From positions 17,106,869-17,170,868 of the forward strand of contig JARUPZ010000003.1 in the NCBI GenBank assembly GCA_031213475.1: a stretch of 64,000 nt of DNA, given 5' to 3'. Origin of the DNA: Nereocystis luetkeana. Lineage: Eukaryota; Sar; Phaeophyceae; Laminariales; Laminariaceae. Below are positions 48,001-57,900 of the stretch, in pieces (position 1 is the stretch's first letter; each line of letters starts with the position of its first letter). Position numbers and translations under genes: made by a program. The notes beneath the pieces are model-generated. The model saw only the letters and a list, made by a program, of their open reading frames with translations. It had not been told where the DNA came from and searched no databases.

Positions 48001-50598
48001 TGGGCGTTCTCTAGTCGGGTCTCCCACTATGATTATCTATCCGGTGTATTGGTTCTGTTATTAATAGCACAGTCATCGTTTCATATTTTGGATGTGTGCC
48101 GTCGTCTGGCATTTTGTACGTACGCGTCCTTTTTTTATATTTCGTATGGATGCGCGCGTATCACGGGTTGATACTCTTTGTCTGCGTCTCACATAATATT
48201 GTTTCATAAGTCCCCGGTGGCTTGGTAGGCGGCCCACGTGCATTCTCAGAAGCTCAATATCGTGAGTTCAAGTCTCACCGAGTGCGTCCTCGTAAGGACT
48301 ATTTCTTGCATAAAAATCGATTAGCGGAAAGCGCGAAATCGTGAGTTGGCTATGTTCGATGAAAATCGACGAGCAGTGGCAACGCTGGACCATATGCGCG
48401 AAAAAAATGAAGGCACGTACCGCGGGGAAAAGGGACGTCACCTGTGACCTGTGACCACAGCTTGTTCAGAAGAGGGCCGCTGAGGGTTGAACCTCCTACG
48501 AGTTAAGAAGACGGCTGAGGGAAAGTGAAAGCGATCGTTAAACATTAAATATTTTTTTCCCAGATAGTCTTTTTTATATGTGCATCTTTGAGTTTCGTGT
48601 TTTGTATTCGCGTCACTGTCATGCTTCCTTTTTGTCTTTCATTTTTTTTGCAGGCGTCTCGCCAAGGGGGGAAGGGAAGTCGCTCAACAAGCGGCGGACT
48701 TGAGCGCGCTGAGCTTTGATGACGCATTGAAAGCGAAGCTAGAGGCGCATAACAAGGTTGTCAACAGGGGGAAGCACACGTACGAGCCGGCAGCAAGCGT
48801 CAGGGACTGCCGAATGGTGAGTCAACGCTAATAAATAATACCATCATATACATAGGTACGGGACAAATAATATACGCGGTCAACTGCGGTTTTAGTAAAC
48901 CTGGCAGGTGTGTGTAGTGTCGGTGGTTAGGGGAAAACGCTATTTTTGTGGGGTCGGTTAACTCCTTGTACTACGACACTCCACGTAAAACTTTGATATT
49001 TATCTAGTTCCATGTGTTTACTCGGATGTGCGCATTGCACACCAATAAAGAGTTGCTTGACTTTTACTTTTTCGGCCCTCATTCTAGCGTTTCTTGTGAA
49101 GTTCGAATATTTGTTTCGTTTTTGGCCGTCACTTGAATTTTTTGCTGCGCTCTCGATCACCGCTATGAGGTTTCCGTTGGATTTACAGAAGTTCATTTTC
49201 TCGTCCACCACTCGAGAGTTGTCCGTTAGATACATTAACTTTATTGGCCGACTTCAAGACTTGGACTTGTTGGCTGAATGTGTACCTGGTATGTTTTTGT
49301 TCCTTTCTTGGGCTGATGTATTTTTGGTCAGTTTTGTTCCCGCCAGAACCTCTTAATATGGGGTTGTCCGTTAGATCATTTTCCATTCACGAAAAAGTCT
49401 CAGGTTGTTTTTCGTCCGTTGGCTTAGCTTTCTTTTCGTGGAACACCGGTCGACTGTTTTTCGCCCGTTGTATAAGTTTTCCCGTCTTGGACGGACACCG
49501 CTTGTGACACTTGCGGTGTTGGAGGGTTTCCGGTGTGAAGAGGCGGTAGGATAGCGCTATAACGTTACGAGAGCAACGGCATTATGTTTCAGCTGAGACA
49601 CACCTTATGGCTCACTAAGGCAGTACGAGCACCGAAGATGTGATGAGGACTAGCTACCATTGTCGTCGAAGCTACTCTACGAGTAGCCCAAAATCGGAAA
49701 CATATCACTGTCGAGCACGGGTGGCTAGGTATCGATTCGACTAGCTTTGGAAATGTTCGTAATGCCCCCCCCCCCCTCCCCCGGTTTTAGGCATCTAAAG
49801 TGAATTCGTAGAGTCGTGTTTGAGCATACTTTCATTCGCGCATACAGGTTATTCGTGTTTTTTTTTCTTTGTTTTTCGTGCTTTCTGAATTTTCGTGTCC
49901 GAAAGTCATAGTCATACTTCGAACGATTTTCGTTCCATTGTACCAAAATCTGCTTTGCCCTTTTCCATGGAGAAAAATCGTGACCCAATCCAAGGAATCA
50001 ATCTTTGGTACAACCCTAAGTATTAATCCGGAGATGTTGTGGGGTCTTTACTGAGAGTGAGAACGCACGAAGCGACCAGTCTGTCGAAGCCTAGCCTACG
50101 CTGCGAGAACAGGGTGATAGACACAGGAAAAATACACACAGACCTTCCCACCTACCCTACAGGTTTGGCAGTATTTGTTTTTTTCAACACGATCGTTTCA
50201 ATCCCAGGGATGGGCGCCGCGCTGAGAGCGCACTCACCGCGGGGTTTGCTCCGGGCGAGGAGCAGGAGGCCTCAGCCAATCCATAAACTTCCATCGAATG
50301 ATCGTTGACACCGTGACATAACGCTGTAGTAAATAAAGCCTGCTTTTCATTTTCTAAAACGAAGTTTGTTCGATCGCCATGCCTAACTAAGCCAAGTCTC
50401 CTTCTCGCTGACTTTTGTTTCCTCTACCTTTCCCTTTTCCTTGCTTGGTGTTGTTTTTATTTTTCCCTCTGATGGTAGTGGGAAAAGCAGACGGGGAAGA
50501 AGTACGCTTCGCTCTCATGGGATGAAAGGGCGGATGCCAATAAGGAGATAGACGATATGCGAACAAACGCTAAGGAGAGGCAGGCGGGGAGGCCTTGA
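35792..50598 (+). CDS. Gene B: unrecognised protein, split gene of six exons (about 579 residues)
   Basis: The exons are 35792-36037, 43085-43516, 44289-44357, 45538-46247, 48654-48816 and 50479-50598. Every junction has a GT donor and AG acceptor, and phases match throughout (0,0,0,2,0), which is strong support for one gene. The start is an ATG in the context tacgacATGG; the stop is TGA at 50596-50598. The N-terminus is a short ordered stretch, then Gly-rich sequence. The middle is Ser/Lys/Arg-rich and low complexity, with a basic PLKRRR cluster that could be a nuclear signal. The C-terminal about 95 residues are ordered and helical, with a YEP motif, SVRD and a Trp-Glu-Lys-x-Thr-Gly-Lys motif. 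I do not recognise the family. The intron after exon 1 is 7 kb and filled with transposons. Confidence 0.72.
37822..38658 (+). mobile_element. PIF/Harbinger-type non-autonomous element H1, copy 1 (831 bp)
   Basis: The body is 37825-38655. It starts gacctatgccaatggaaacg and ends in the inverse cattggcataggtc (27-bp imperfect inverted repeats). It is flanked by TAA on both sides. A 3-bp TWA duplication is the PIF/Harbinger signature. It has no transposase; open frames inside are short. It is almost identical to copy 3 at 61 kb and diverged from the inverse copy at 47 kb. It lies in gene B intron 1. Confidence 0.9.
38660..38942 (-). mobile_element. tRNA-derived SINE, copy 2
   Basis: Minus-strand copy of 30395-30719. 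The tRNA-like head is at 38942-38860 (inverse of ggtggcttggtaggtgg and of the gtctcaccgagtgca block), then the same body in the same order. Its tail abuts the right end of Harbinger-type copy 1. Confidence 0.8.
39839..40045. repeat. 77-bp minisatellite, about 2.7 units
   Basis: Units start at 39839, 39916 and 39993 with ttgctagggag, then tgtacagact.gggcagatga and cagggggtgt blocks. The units differ by few substitutions. Confidence 0.92.
41651..42468. mobile_element. hAT-type non-autonomous DNA transposon, copy 2 (802 bp plus 8-bp target duplications)
   Basis: The body is 41659-42460, from caaggcttttcgcgggtca to the inverse tgacccgcgaaaagccctg. It is flanked by exact ATTAATAG duplications (41651-41658 and 42461-42468). 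The same gggtc block arrays as in copy 1 fill both halves. The central AGC cassette of copy 1 is absent and replaced by a short A/T-richer centre. It lies in gene B intron 1. Confidence 0.93.
43085..43516 (+). CDS. Gene B exon 2
   Basis: Acceptor tttggtttttgcag (an alternative 3 bases on keeps phase) and donor ttg|gtgagt, 144 codons, phase 0 to phase 0. It opens with an ordered stretch (TIGDLLAIDEPLSLAAVEAN, then LWLRTAHPDHFF), then a polar region with DRIG..ADRID repeats and SNKSNKSSDSRDGSDD. It ends with the basic PLKRRRE cluster. Confidence 0.75.
44289..44357 (+). CDS. Gene B exon 3
   Basis: Acceptor gtttttggcag and donor cag|gtacaa, 23 codons, phase 0 to phase 0. It is basic and polar (SSVANKRGKAAMPGPRVTQ). 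It is supported by clean borders and by phase agreement with both neighbours, not by conservation. Confidence 0.65.
45538..46247 (+). CDS. Gene B exon 4: Ser/Arg/Gly-rich segment
   Basis: The exon is preceded by a pyrimidine-rich tract. The acceptor is either gtcgaag before 45538 or acag before 45547, both in phase 0. The donor aagcag|gtgaca leaves in phase 2, as exon 5 requires. It opens with KKRLLEFKQKHRLE, then low-complexity Ser-rich repeats (SRSDVS, SRNDVT type, encoded by a degenerate tcgaggagtgacgtt repeat) and ends Gly-rich. It is probably disordered. Confidence 0.72.
47035..47871 (-). mobile_element. PIF/Harbinger-type non-autonomous element H1, copy 2 (831 bp, inverse, older)
   Basis: The body is 47038-47868, between gacctatgcgaatgg and cataggcc. 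The flanks are CTA and TTA, a TWA-type duplication with one change. It is inverse to the copies at 37.8 and 61 kb and clearly more diverged. It lies in a gene B intron. Confidence 0.87.
48211..48540 (+). mobile_element. tRNA-derived SINE, copy 3
   Basis: The head tccccggtggcttggtaggc and B-box-like gagttcaagtctcacc are followed by the family body (gattagcggaaagcgcga, atcgacgagcagtgg, aaggcacgtaccg). It is the most diverged copy. It lies about 110 bases upstream of the gene B exon 5 acceptor. Confidence 0.8.
48654..48816 (+). CDS. Gene B exon 5
   Basis: A strong acceptor (tttttttgcag) is followed by one base completing an Arg codon; the donor atg|gtgagt ends the exon in phase 0. The protein is ordered: AQQAADLSALSFDDALKAKL, then EAHNKVVNRGKHTYEP, then SVRDCRM. 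Reading into exon 6 gives a Trp directly after RM, consistent with one conserved helical module. Confidence 0.82.
50479..50598 (+). CDS. Gene B exon 6 (terminal)
   Basis: Acceptor ctctgatggtag; 39 codons and TGA at 50596-50598. The product WEKQTGKKYASLSWDERA, then DANKEIDDMRTNAKE is strongly helical and charged. It completes the C-terminal module begun in exon 5. No poly(A) signal of the AATAAA type stands out; taaataaa is near 50330, upstream. Confidence 0.82.
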   Translation, partial: WEKQTGKKYASLSWDERADANKEIDDMRTNAKERQAGRP

Positions 50599-53259
50599 AA
50601 CCGCATGATTGACCTGTTTGGCAATGTCGTTGCAGTCTTCTTGATATTATAGACTTGACATGTTTGACAATGTCGTTGCAGTATCCGTGTACTAGGTATA
50701 ATATGTACGTGTCGTGTTGTTGCGGCATACCGGTACATGCCATGCTATGGCAGGTATCCTTGACGTGGCTTAGTGTTGAAGTATACTGGCACATGGGATG
50801 CTGCTGCAACATGCTGGTACATAACATGTTGTTGCACTATGCTGAGATACACCACATGTAGACAACCTGGCACAGTAAACGTTACCAGGTATGGAGAAGC
50901 AGCACGGGGATCTTGACTCCATCCGAGATGCGTGAGGCACGACATCTTGCCGTACTGTACCCGGCGTGGTGTTGTTGTAGTAGTATGCTGGTGCATGGCG
51001 TGTTGTTTTAGTACACTGGTGCATGGCGTGTTGTTTTAGTACACTGGTGCATGACTTGTTTCAGGATGCTGGTGGATGCTGGTACATGCGAGAGGGAGAA
51101 ACCAACACGGAGACACACGATATGTGAGAAGACGCCAATGATAAGCAGCAGAGGAGGAATTGACCTCCATTCCATTGCATCATACATGGTACGTTGGTGT
51201 ACTGTACCCGGAACGCCGTTTTGCACTCTACAGGTGCATGGTAGCTGCATCTGATAGTTGCTAGCCAGATAAATGTTTGCCAGGGACTTCGGGAGCGTAC
51301 GAGAAGCAGGGTTAGGGTTACGAGGAGAAGCGGCAAGCGAGGCCAAGATCCCGACCGCAGAAACTTTGCTGAAACTCGATAGACCCCCTTCAACAAAAGA
51401 CACATATACCTACAATATGAGTCTATGTACCAGTATTCGATTTGGGCGTCGCTGGGGGAGATCGGGGAGGGGGGGGGGGGGGGGTGGAAATTGCGTTTCC
51501 CCACGAAAACTGTAAGGTATTTTTTTGTGGTCAGGCTTATTGCATATGATCCATGGTTTCTGGAGGCACAGAGACAAGAAATAGTTCGCTGAACGAAGTC
51601 TTCTAGCGATAAAAATGAAAGCACGAACCATAATAGTTGGTGATGGGGGAGGATAGCCTGTTATATCTATGTGACCCCGGATCTAAGTCACGGCTGGGAG
51701 AGGGAGACAGAAAAAAAGGGCCTAAATACTAAATGGGGAAAAAAAGCAAAAACAAATTGGGGCCCAAGGAGGGGCGACGTTATAATAGACAGATCGTATG
51801 GATCAGGTAATTCATTATTCTGGATACTTGACGACATGTAACATACCTGATCTATGTGAACTGTGTGATCTGTGTGATCTAGCTCATGTTGCCGCGCCTT
51901 ATTGTCTGCATGATCCAGCAGATGTTTCCTGGGTTGGATCTGTACTATACACACAGATCCCTCACAGCAAGTCCTGACGGCGGGCAGGTATCTATTAATA
52001 GATAATCCGTCTGCAGATGATCAGTGAGCTGATTTTGATGCAGATGACTTGGCCGACGTGTGGAGAATGAGACTCGACGGTACAGTATGCCTGGCTTTTT
52101 CCTATCTCGCAGCTTTTGTTCACCGGGTTGAGGGTGCGGAAACGCTTTTGATGAACTTTTTCCGTAAGAGGAGGCTGGTGTTCAATTCGCGCTGTCCCCT
52201 GGTTTTGACTTTTTAAGGGAGGGAGGGGGGCGCGGGGTGGCGGGCAGTTCGTCGCCTACCTGGAACCGGGAGCGGCAACTATCGCGAAGCCTCCATTGTT
52301 GTCCCTCTACACCTGTCGCACAACCATTGCTGTACTACTATTAATAGTATACTTCGAAGTAAAACTGAAAAAAAATATGTTACATCTGTACCTGGTACTA
52401 AACGTACCGCTCCTAACGCAATAGTTCCTTACATTGCAGTTCAGAGTGCTGGAATGGTGCTGGTGCCGTGCTTTTTTTACTATTTATATAAAATTGCCAG
52501 ACACCGCACTTTAGCTCCGAATTTCATCGGAGCTCATCGTTGCAAGCTGCGTGTCAAACTCTTATTTTAGTTCCATCGCGCGTCATGTGGCGGGGTGTGT
52601 ATGGGAAGGATACTACAAGCGCGCCTTATTTACGCGCGTAGCGAATCAAGCCTTTCCCCCCGCTCCAACTATTTCGTACTTGGTACAACCTCATACCAGG
52701 TACAAACGCCGTACGCCCACACTTTTTGATGCCATACGCCTACGTATTTTGATTCCATTCGCATTTTTTACCAAATTGTTCATTAGAGAGGTTTGCGCCT
52801 CGGTTTTATTCCCTCAAGGCTTAGGGCTTCTATAGGGCTGAGCCTGTGATACCATTTTTATCGAAGTGTGTAGAACCACACTGGCGATCGGCAGCCTCAA
52901 AACCGTCGGGAGCTCTACTGTAGTAGGACACGCTTCCGTCGACCACATCTGCAAGACTGCAGTAGAACTGTAACCCTGACGGACAACTATCTAATCAATG
53001 CCAAACTCGAGCGGCTCGGACAATGGTTGACCGCATGAGTGCGAGAGAAAACGAGAAATAAATGTCATCGGACAATGGTTATAAGGGCGTACCAGGTACG
53101 AGATACGTCATGCGTTTACTTCAAACCCGGTCCGGTTCGGTTGAAGCTGGAGTACACCGGCGAGCGGGTTCGGCTGCGCGAGGGAGCGAGGGATGTGGCA
53201 TCATCATGATGACACCATGCCAGTAATGTTTTAACCGGTTATCATATCATACTATGCTG
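50599..53259. other. Intergenic between convergent genes B and C
   Basis: No supportable exon was found. A repeated tggtgcatgg..gtgttgt theme (50630-51090) forms degenerate units of about 40-50 bp. GATC-rich dispersed words occur at 51790-52030. G-runs occur at 51468-51484 and near 52220. Confidence 0.4.
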
Positions 53260-53260
53260 A

Positions 53261-53374
53261 TACTTTTCCGGGGGACCAAAGTTAATAGGACCTACGGTAC
53301 AAACAAAAACCCAAATAGTCACCTATTTTTACTGAAAATATCTGGTCTTATTTGCTATGGTCTCCCGTAAGAAT
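53261..53374. mobile_element. Palindromic MITE, family M1, copy 8 (degraded ends)
   Basis: ccgggggaccaaagttaatagg at the left and tttgctatggtctcccgtaa at the right are diverged family ends. Internal aataggacc and ctggtcttatt blocks confirm the family. Confidence 0.72.
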
Positions 53375-53543
53375 ACTATAAAACATACTTGTTATAACCG
53401 AAAATGGTGCCCAAACATCCTGAGGACTCGAACTTGGTTTTTGCGTCGATGGTGGGTTCTGACATCCACGTATTACTATAGTATGTATTACTGTGTATTA
53501 CTATACAATATGCCCCCCCCCCCGAAAATCTTGTCTTTCGACG

Positions 53544-53783
53544 CGTTCTACGATAGAGGTATTAAAAGCATATTTCCGCCAATATCATATCTGATTGACG
53601 GGGCCCCTTAACCCAAATAGACTGAATCCCAACAATCTTGTCCCGAAAAATGACGTTATTGTATACTTGGGCCGTGGGATTATTCATCGGGATGCAATTT
53701 GATTTTTGCTGAAGGTGTGAGATGGAGCTCCTTAAGTGAAGAGCCTCAGAAAATAAGGGTGAACCGCTTAGTATTGTAGAACG
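53544..53783. mobile_element. MITE family M2, copy 2 (240 bp)
   Basis: Inverse orientation relative to 20039-20280. The left end cgttctacgatagaggt is intact; the right end ..ttgtagaacg is mutated. The two copies share several blocks of 10-20 bases in order. Confidence 0.78.
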
Positions 53784-53989
53784 TCTATTTCGTTCTGGTT
53801 ACTCTTGGTGTTTTCTGGTTTTGGGGAGTGAGTGTGTGTGTGACGCCGAAGTACCATGCTGCCTGGACATGGATGCTGCGTGCACATTGTCGGGTGGCAA
53901 AACGCGCAAAAACGCAATGACATTGATTTGTCGTGGGGTATATTGCGTGGTGCAAGGCTTGCCACCGGCCTTTCTTTATGTCAGCCGAG

Positions 53990-54310
53990 GAAAGTTTTCT
54001 TGAGTTCACTTCGATTTCCGCCTATATTAATTCCCTATGTTTCCTTTGGTTCTTTGTCCCTCGCATTATCATGTTCACTACTGCTGTGTGTGGGTTGGTG
54101 TGTGCATGCTGTGTGCTTTGTATCCAGTTCGATGACATCACATGGCATTGCATTGTCTACTCCGCGTAAATCATAACAAGGTGCCAGGAGATATCTCTAT
54201 GTCGTAGCTATTAATAGTACTTATTTAGGATGAAGAATCAGCACGGATACCGAGTATGATAACGGTTGATCGTCGACGAGTCAGAATAACGGTTGATTGT
54301 GACGGAACAC
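53990..54310 (+). repeat. Dispersed repeat R300, copy 3
   Basis: Shares ordered blocks with 14460-14752 (gatgacat.acatgg, cattgcattg, tatctctatg.cgtagct, gaatcagcacgg, gtcgacg, ggaacacaca). It is the most diverged of the three. Confidence 0.65.
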
Positions 54311-54879
54311 ACATGCGCACAAACCCGTTCCGTGCAACTTCCAGAGGCCCCTACCGAATCAGGCTTGAAAGTTTGGCTCGAATATCTCGATAATTGTACG
54401 CAATCGGGCTTGAACCAGCCTGTCCCGCCATCTCGGCTTTTACATCCACACCAATCCTATCTACACCCGGCCGGCCGTGGCCCGTCATCATCCCTAGCGC
54501 GTCTGTTCGCATCTCATTAGCATGGAGCAAAACCTCCGGTCCAACCCAGCCCGACCACAGCGCACACATATAACAAAGTGTCCGTCGTCTATTATACAGT
54601 AAAATATTTGCATGAAATTAAACTGAAAAACAGCACTCCAGCCCAAGCCAACCGACTCTGGTCCATTTCCCTGTAACCAAAGCCAATCCAACCAAACCAC
54701 CGAGAGAGGGCTACTGCGATAGCTCGGCGTGTTCGTCACCACCACCATCACCACGACATCCAATCCACCATGACTCAACCCGCCGTGCCGCGAGGGCTAG
54801 GATTAGGGTGGGGCCATGGCCATCGTCTGGTGAGCCAATAGGGGCCTCAGGCTTGCCTTTGATCGTGTACTGTATTCTA

Positions 54880-54978
54880 TCATACTGTAGCGGCTACTGT
54901 AGCGGGCGGCATTCTTGGGCGGCCGGGGTTCGGGGCGTTGACCTTAGCAGGAATGTTCTGGAACTTCTTCATCACGAA
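54880..54978 (-). CDS. Gene C terminal exon
   Basis: A pyrimidine-rich run and gcgggcag precede the exon. It has 32 codons and TGA at 54882-54880. FVMKKFQNIPAKVNAPNPG is the most recognisable part; short basic C-terminal ends of this kind close CFAP77 proteins. Confidence 0.72.
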   Translation of the reverse strand, partial: FVMKKFQNIPAKVNAPNPGRPRMPPATVAATV

Positions 54979-57900
54979 CTGCCCGCATCGAAAAAGATCC
55001 GCGAGGAGAATAAAAAGGGCGCATCGAATAAGGCTCATTCTTATCGGAGAGCGTTTTTTCCAAATTTTCCAAAGTTTGGAAATAATTGGAGAGATGTATC
55101 GATATACATACGGAGGCGTTATGTCACTATTATTGGTGAAATTCTCCAGAAGCAAAAACACCAAGTTCGTTAACATTCCAATGTTTGGAAAAAAAACCCA
55201 GGAAATTATGGAAGATTGAAAAATTGCGCGAAAAAAATGTCGAAAACGTGGACAAAAAACTCTCCGATAAGAAGGACCCTAAGATGCATGTGGATAATAA
55301 AAAGGGAAAGAGGGTTAGGGGCCAGCGAGCGGCTGAATGGGTTAGGGTTATGAAGATGGATGAATGTCGTCAACATGAAGGTATATTGTGTACATTTAAC
55401 TAACCGTGTAACGCGGAACAGCGACCGTTGAAACGAGGCTAGAGGCGATCTGGTACTTTACTATATTACTATATATCTATACTATTATAGTAGAATATTT
55501 AGTGTGTACATTAGTATATTTCCAGTAGGCTACGATCGGGGTATCAGAGTGCTTTCAGGCTGAAGAAATTTCCCTAACCGGGTTTCTCAAGCCATGACCA
55601 CGTTTTGCCACCTTTTGGCTCAAAACGTTTTGAACAGTTGAGCTTCGGAGCCTGTGCCGTAACCACGGACTCGACTTCCGCCAAATAGGTTAACGCCAGA
55701 ACAACGACAACAAAGCACTTCCTGCTGTGCAGGTTTATGAGCGACAGCTGTAGGTATACTCTACTGTGTATCTATACAACACCGGTAGTAGTCCGATCAT
55801 ATGCAACAGACTAGAGCTACGGCAGTACAGCCGGCAACCGCGAAAAACGATAAATATCAAATCTTGCTGTTCATGAGAGCATCGAGGGCAATGAGTGTAG
55901 GGGAGAGGTGCGGTTTCGTCTCTGTATCAGGTCCGAGCGTAGACAGTCGAGCGTACCTTGGGGCCTAGGTTAGCTACGGGCTTGTAGGCGATGTTGTGTC
56001 CGTGCGATGCCTTGGTTTCCCTGGGTGGAGGCATTCGCTGCAGGGGGAAATACGCACGAGGGAGGTACAACCTATTTCACATGCCGATAATATGATGTTA
56101 TGTGATATCATACACACGTTTTACTCCGCTAGATTGGCTTAGGGTGGGGGTAGGGGGCAGCGAAGAAGGGTTTTGCATACTATTAATAACTAACTGTATA
56201 CCAGTATAGTACATGCACATACGAAAAGTGTGAAGGGCGTGCAGCTGGTTTATCCAGTTGGTGACGCTGGAGGATGGCAAGGAAGTACATGTTGGTCGGC
56301 GTCGACAAAAGCCTGCGTTTCCTGCATCACATAGAGCACACGGATTTATGCATACCTGACACGTCCGAGCGATATACTCCTGATGTTCCGTGTATGAGCG
56401 CCGATAGTGGCCAGGTGTAACAACACTAAGGTACGACGAAAGCGAAGGTTGCATGTACTTGGTACTACAAAAGCAACGAAGACCGAGAACAGCATAATGG
56501 TAACGAAGATCTAGAAAGTTCGGAAGTTAGCAGGGCTGACCAAATGGTAGGTGAACATGTAGTATCAGAATGACACGTCAACGAAAACGAACAACAACAT
56601 CGGGTGCATGCAAACGGAAACGCTACACTGCGACTATTAATAGCACAATGGTAACGTTAAACAAATTCCACGACAAATATGAGGCCTCGTCAAAAAAACA
56701 AAAATTTGCGATATGACAAGAAAATAACGAAACCGATTAAAACCATATCGGAGCGCAACGAAAATCCAGACGAACCTCCTTATGGTAGCAAAATAGGAAA
56801 ATGGCATACGGCACACAACGAAACCGAAGAACGACATTGTGGTACGTACGTAAAACGGAAACGAACTGTTGCTTTATAATGAATATGTGCCACTGACAAA
56901 AGGTGCACATGCAGTCTTCCACAATATGCTTCCGCTTTTTTTTTCTTACTGTAGGGCTGCCGCTGGACTCTACGAGCGCACCAGATAGACAGCATCGTTT
57001 ATTAAAGTCGTCGCGTACTTGGATTCTGCCGGCAGGACGAAGAGTACAAGCACTCACGAATTTCTTGTCGAGCACGCTCACGTCCGGGTAGTCCTTGCCT
57101 TCCCGCCTGAACTCCGTGAACCTGGCCTCTATAAGGGCCGAGAGGGGGCATGCCATTTTCTCCGACTTCGTTCCATAAGGGCCGTCAAAAGGAATCTGTT
57201 TTCAATTTTCATGTTCGATTTTGGTATTCGATCTTGGTTTTAGATTTTGGTTTCGTTTTCGATTCTACTACAGTGTTGTTTTCGATAGGGTTTACTTTTT
57301 TCGTTATTGTTTTCGTTTGTTGTTGGTAGAGCTTAACTTTGCTACTCTACACTGGTTTCACAGACGTTGGCATCATTTACTCATGAATAGCAACACAAAG
57401 GGCAAAGGAACCTAGAGAAAAAACGAAAAATAGTATTAGAGCCAATCTATTTTCCAACCTCGCGCTAGTTCCGGGATGAACAGCTACGCACGTTTGCGTT
57501 GATCAAGGGTACGTGGTATCCAACCCGTTACCATATCGACCAAAACATCGATTACCGAATCGACCACTCACTACATATGTGACCATATCAATCACCACAT
57601 CGACTGACTACCGTATCGACTACCACACCGATTGCACGCGGAGGGGCAGCGGGTATAAAGTCTGTCACGCGCGCTCCATGCCTGGAAATGAATGAAAGGC
57701 GTCTTCTCAACACCCGCCTTCCTATGGAGCGCCCAAGACACCGTCACATGTAAGGCGTCTTTTGGCCTTTGACACACCTCTCACACTCTCGCAGTCTCTC
57801 GGTCTGTCAGTCTGGCACAGCCCACGGAAACACGAAAAATACCAATAAACTCTTGCGAATGGACTGGTCTCGGTGTTTGGTCAGTTTGTAGGAAGCAGAC

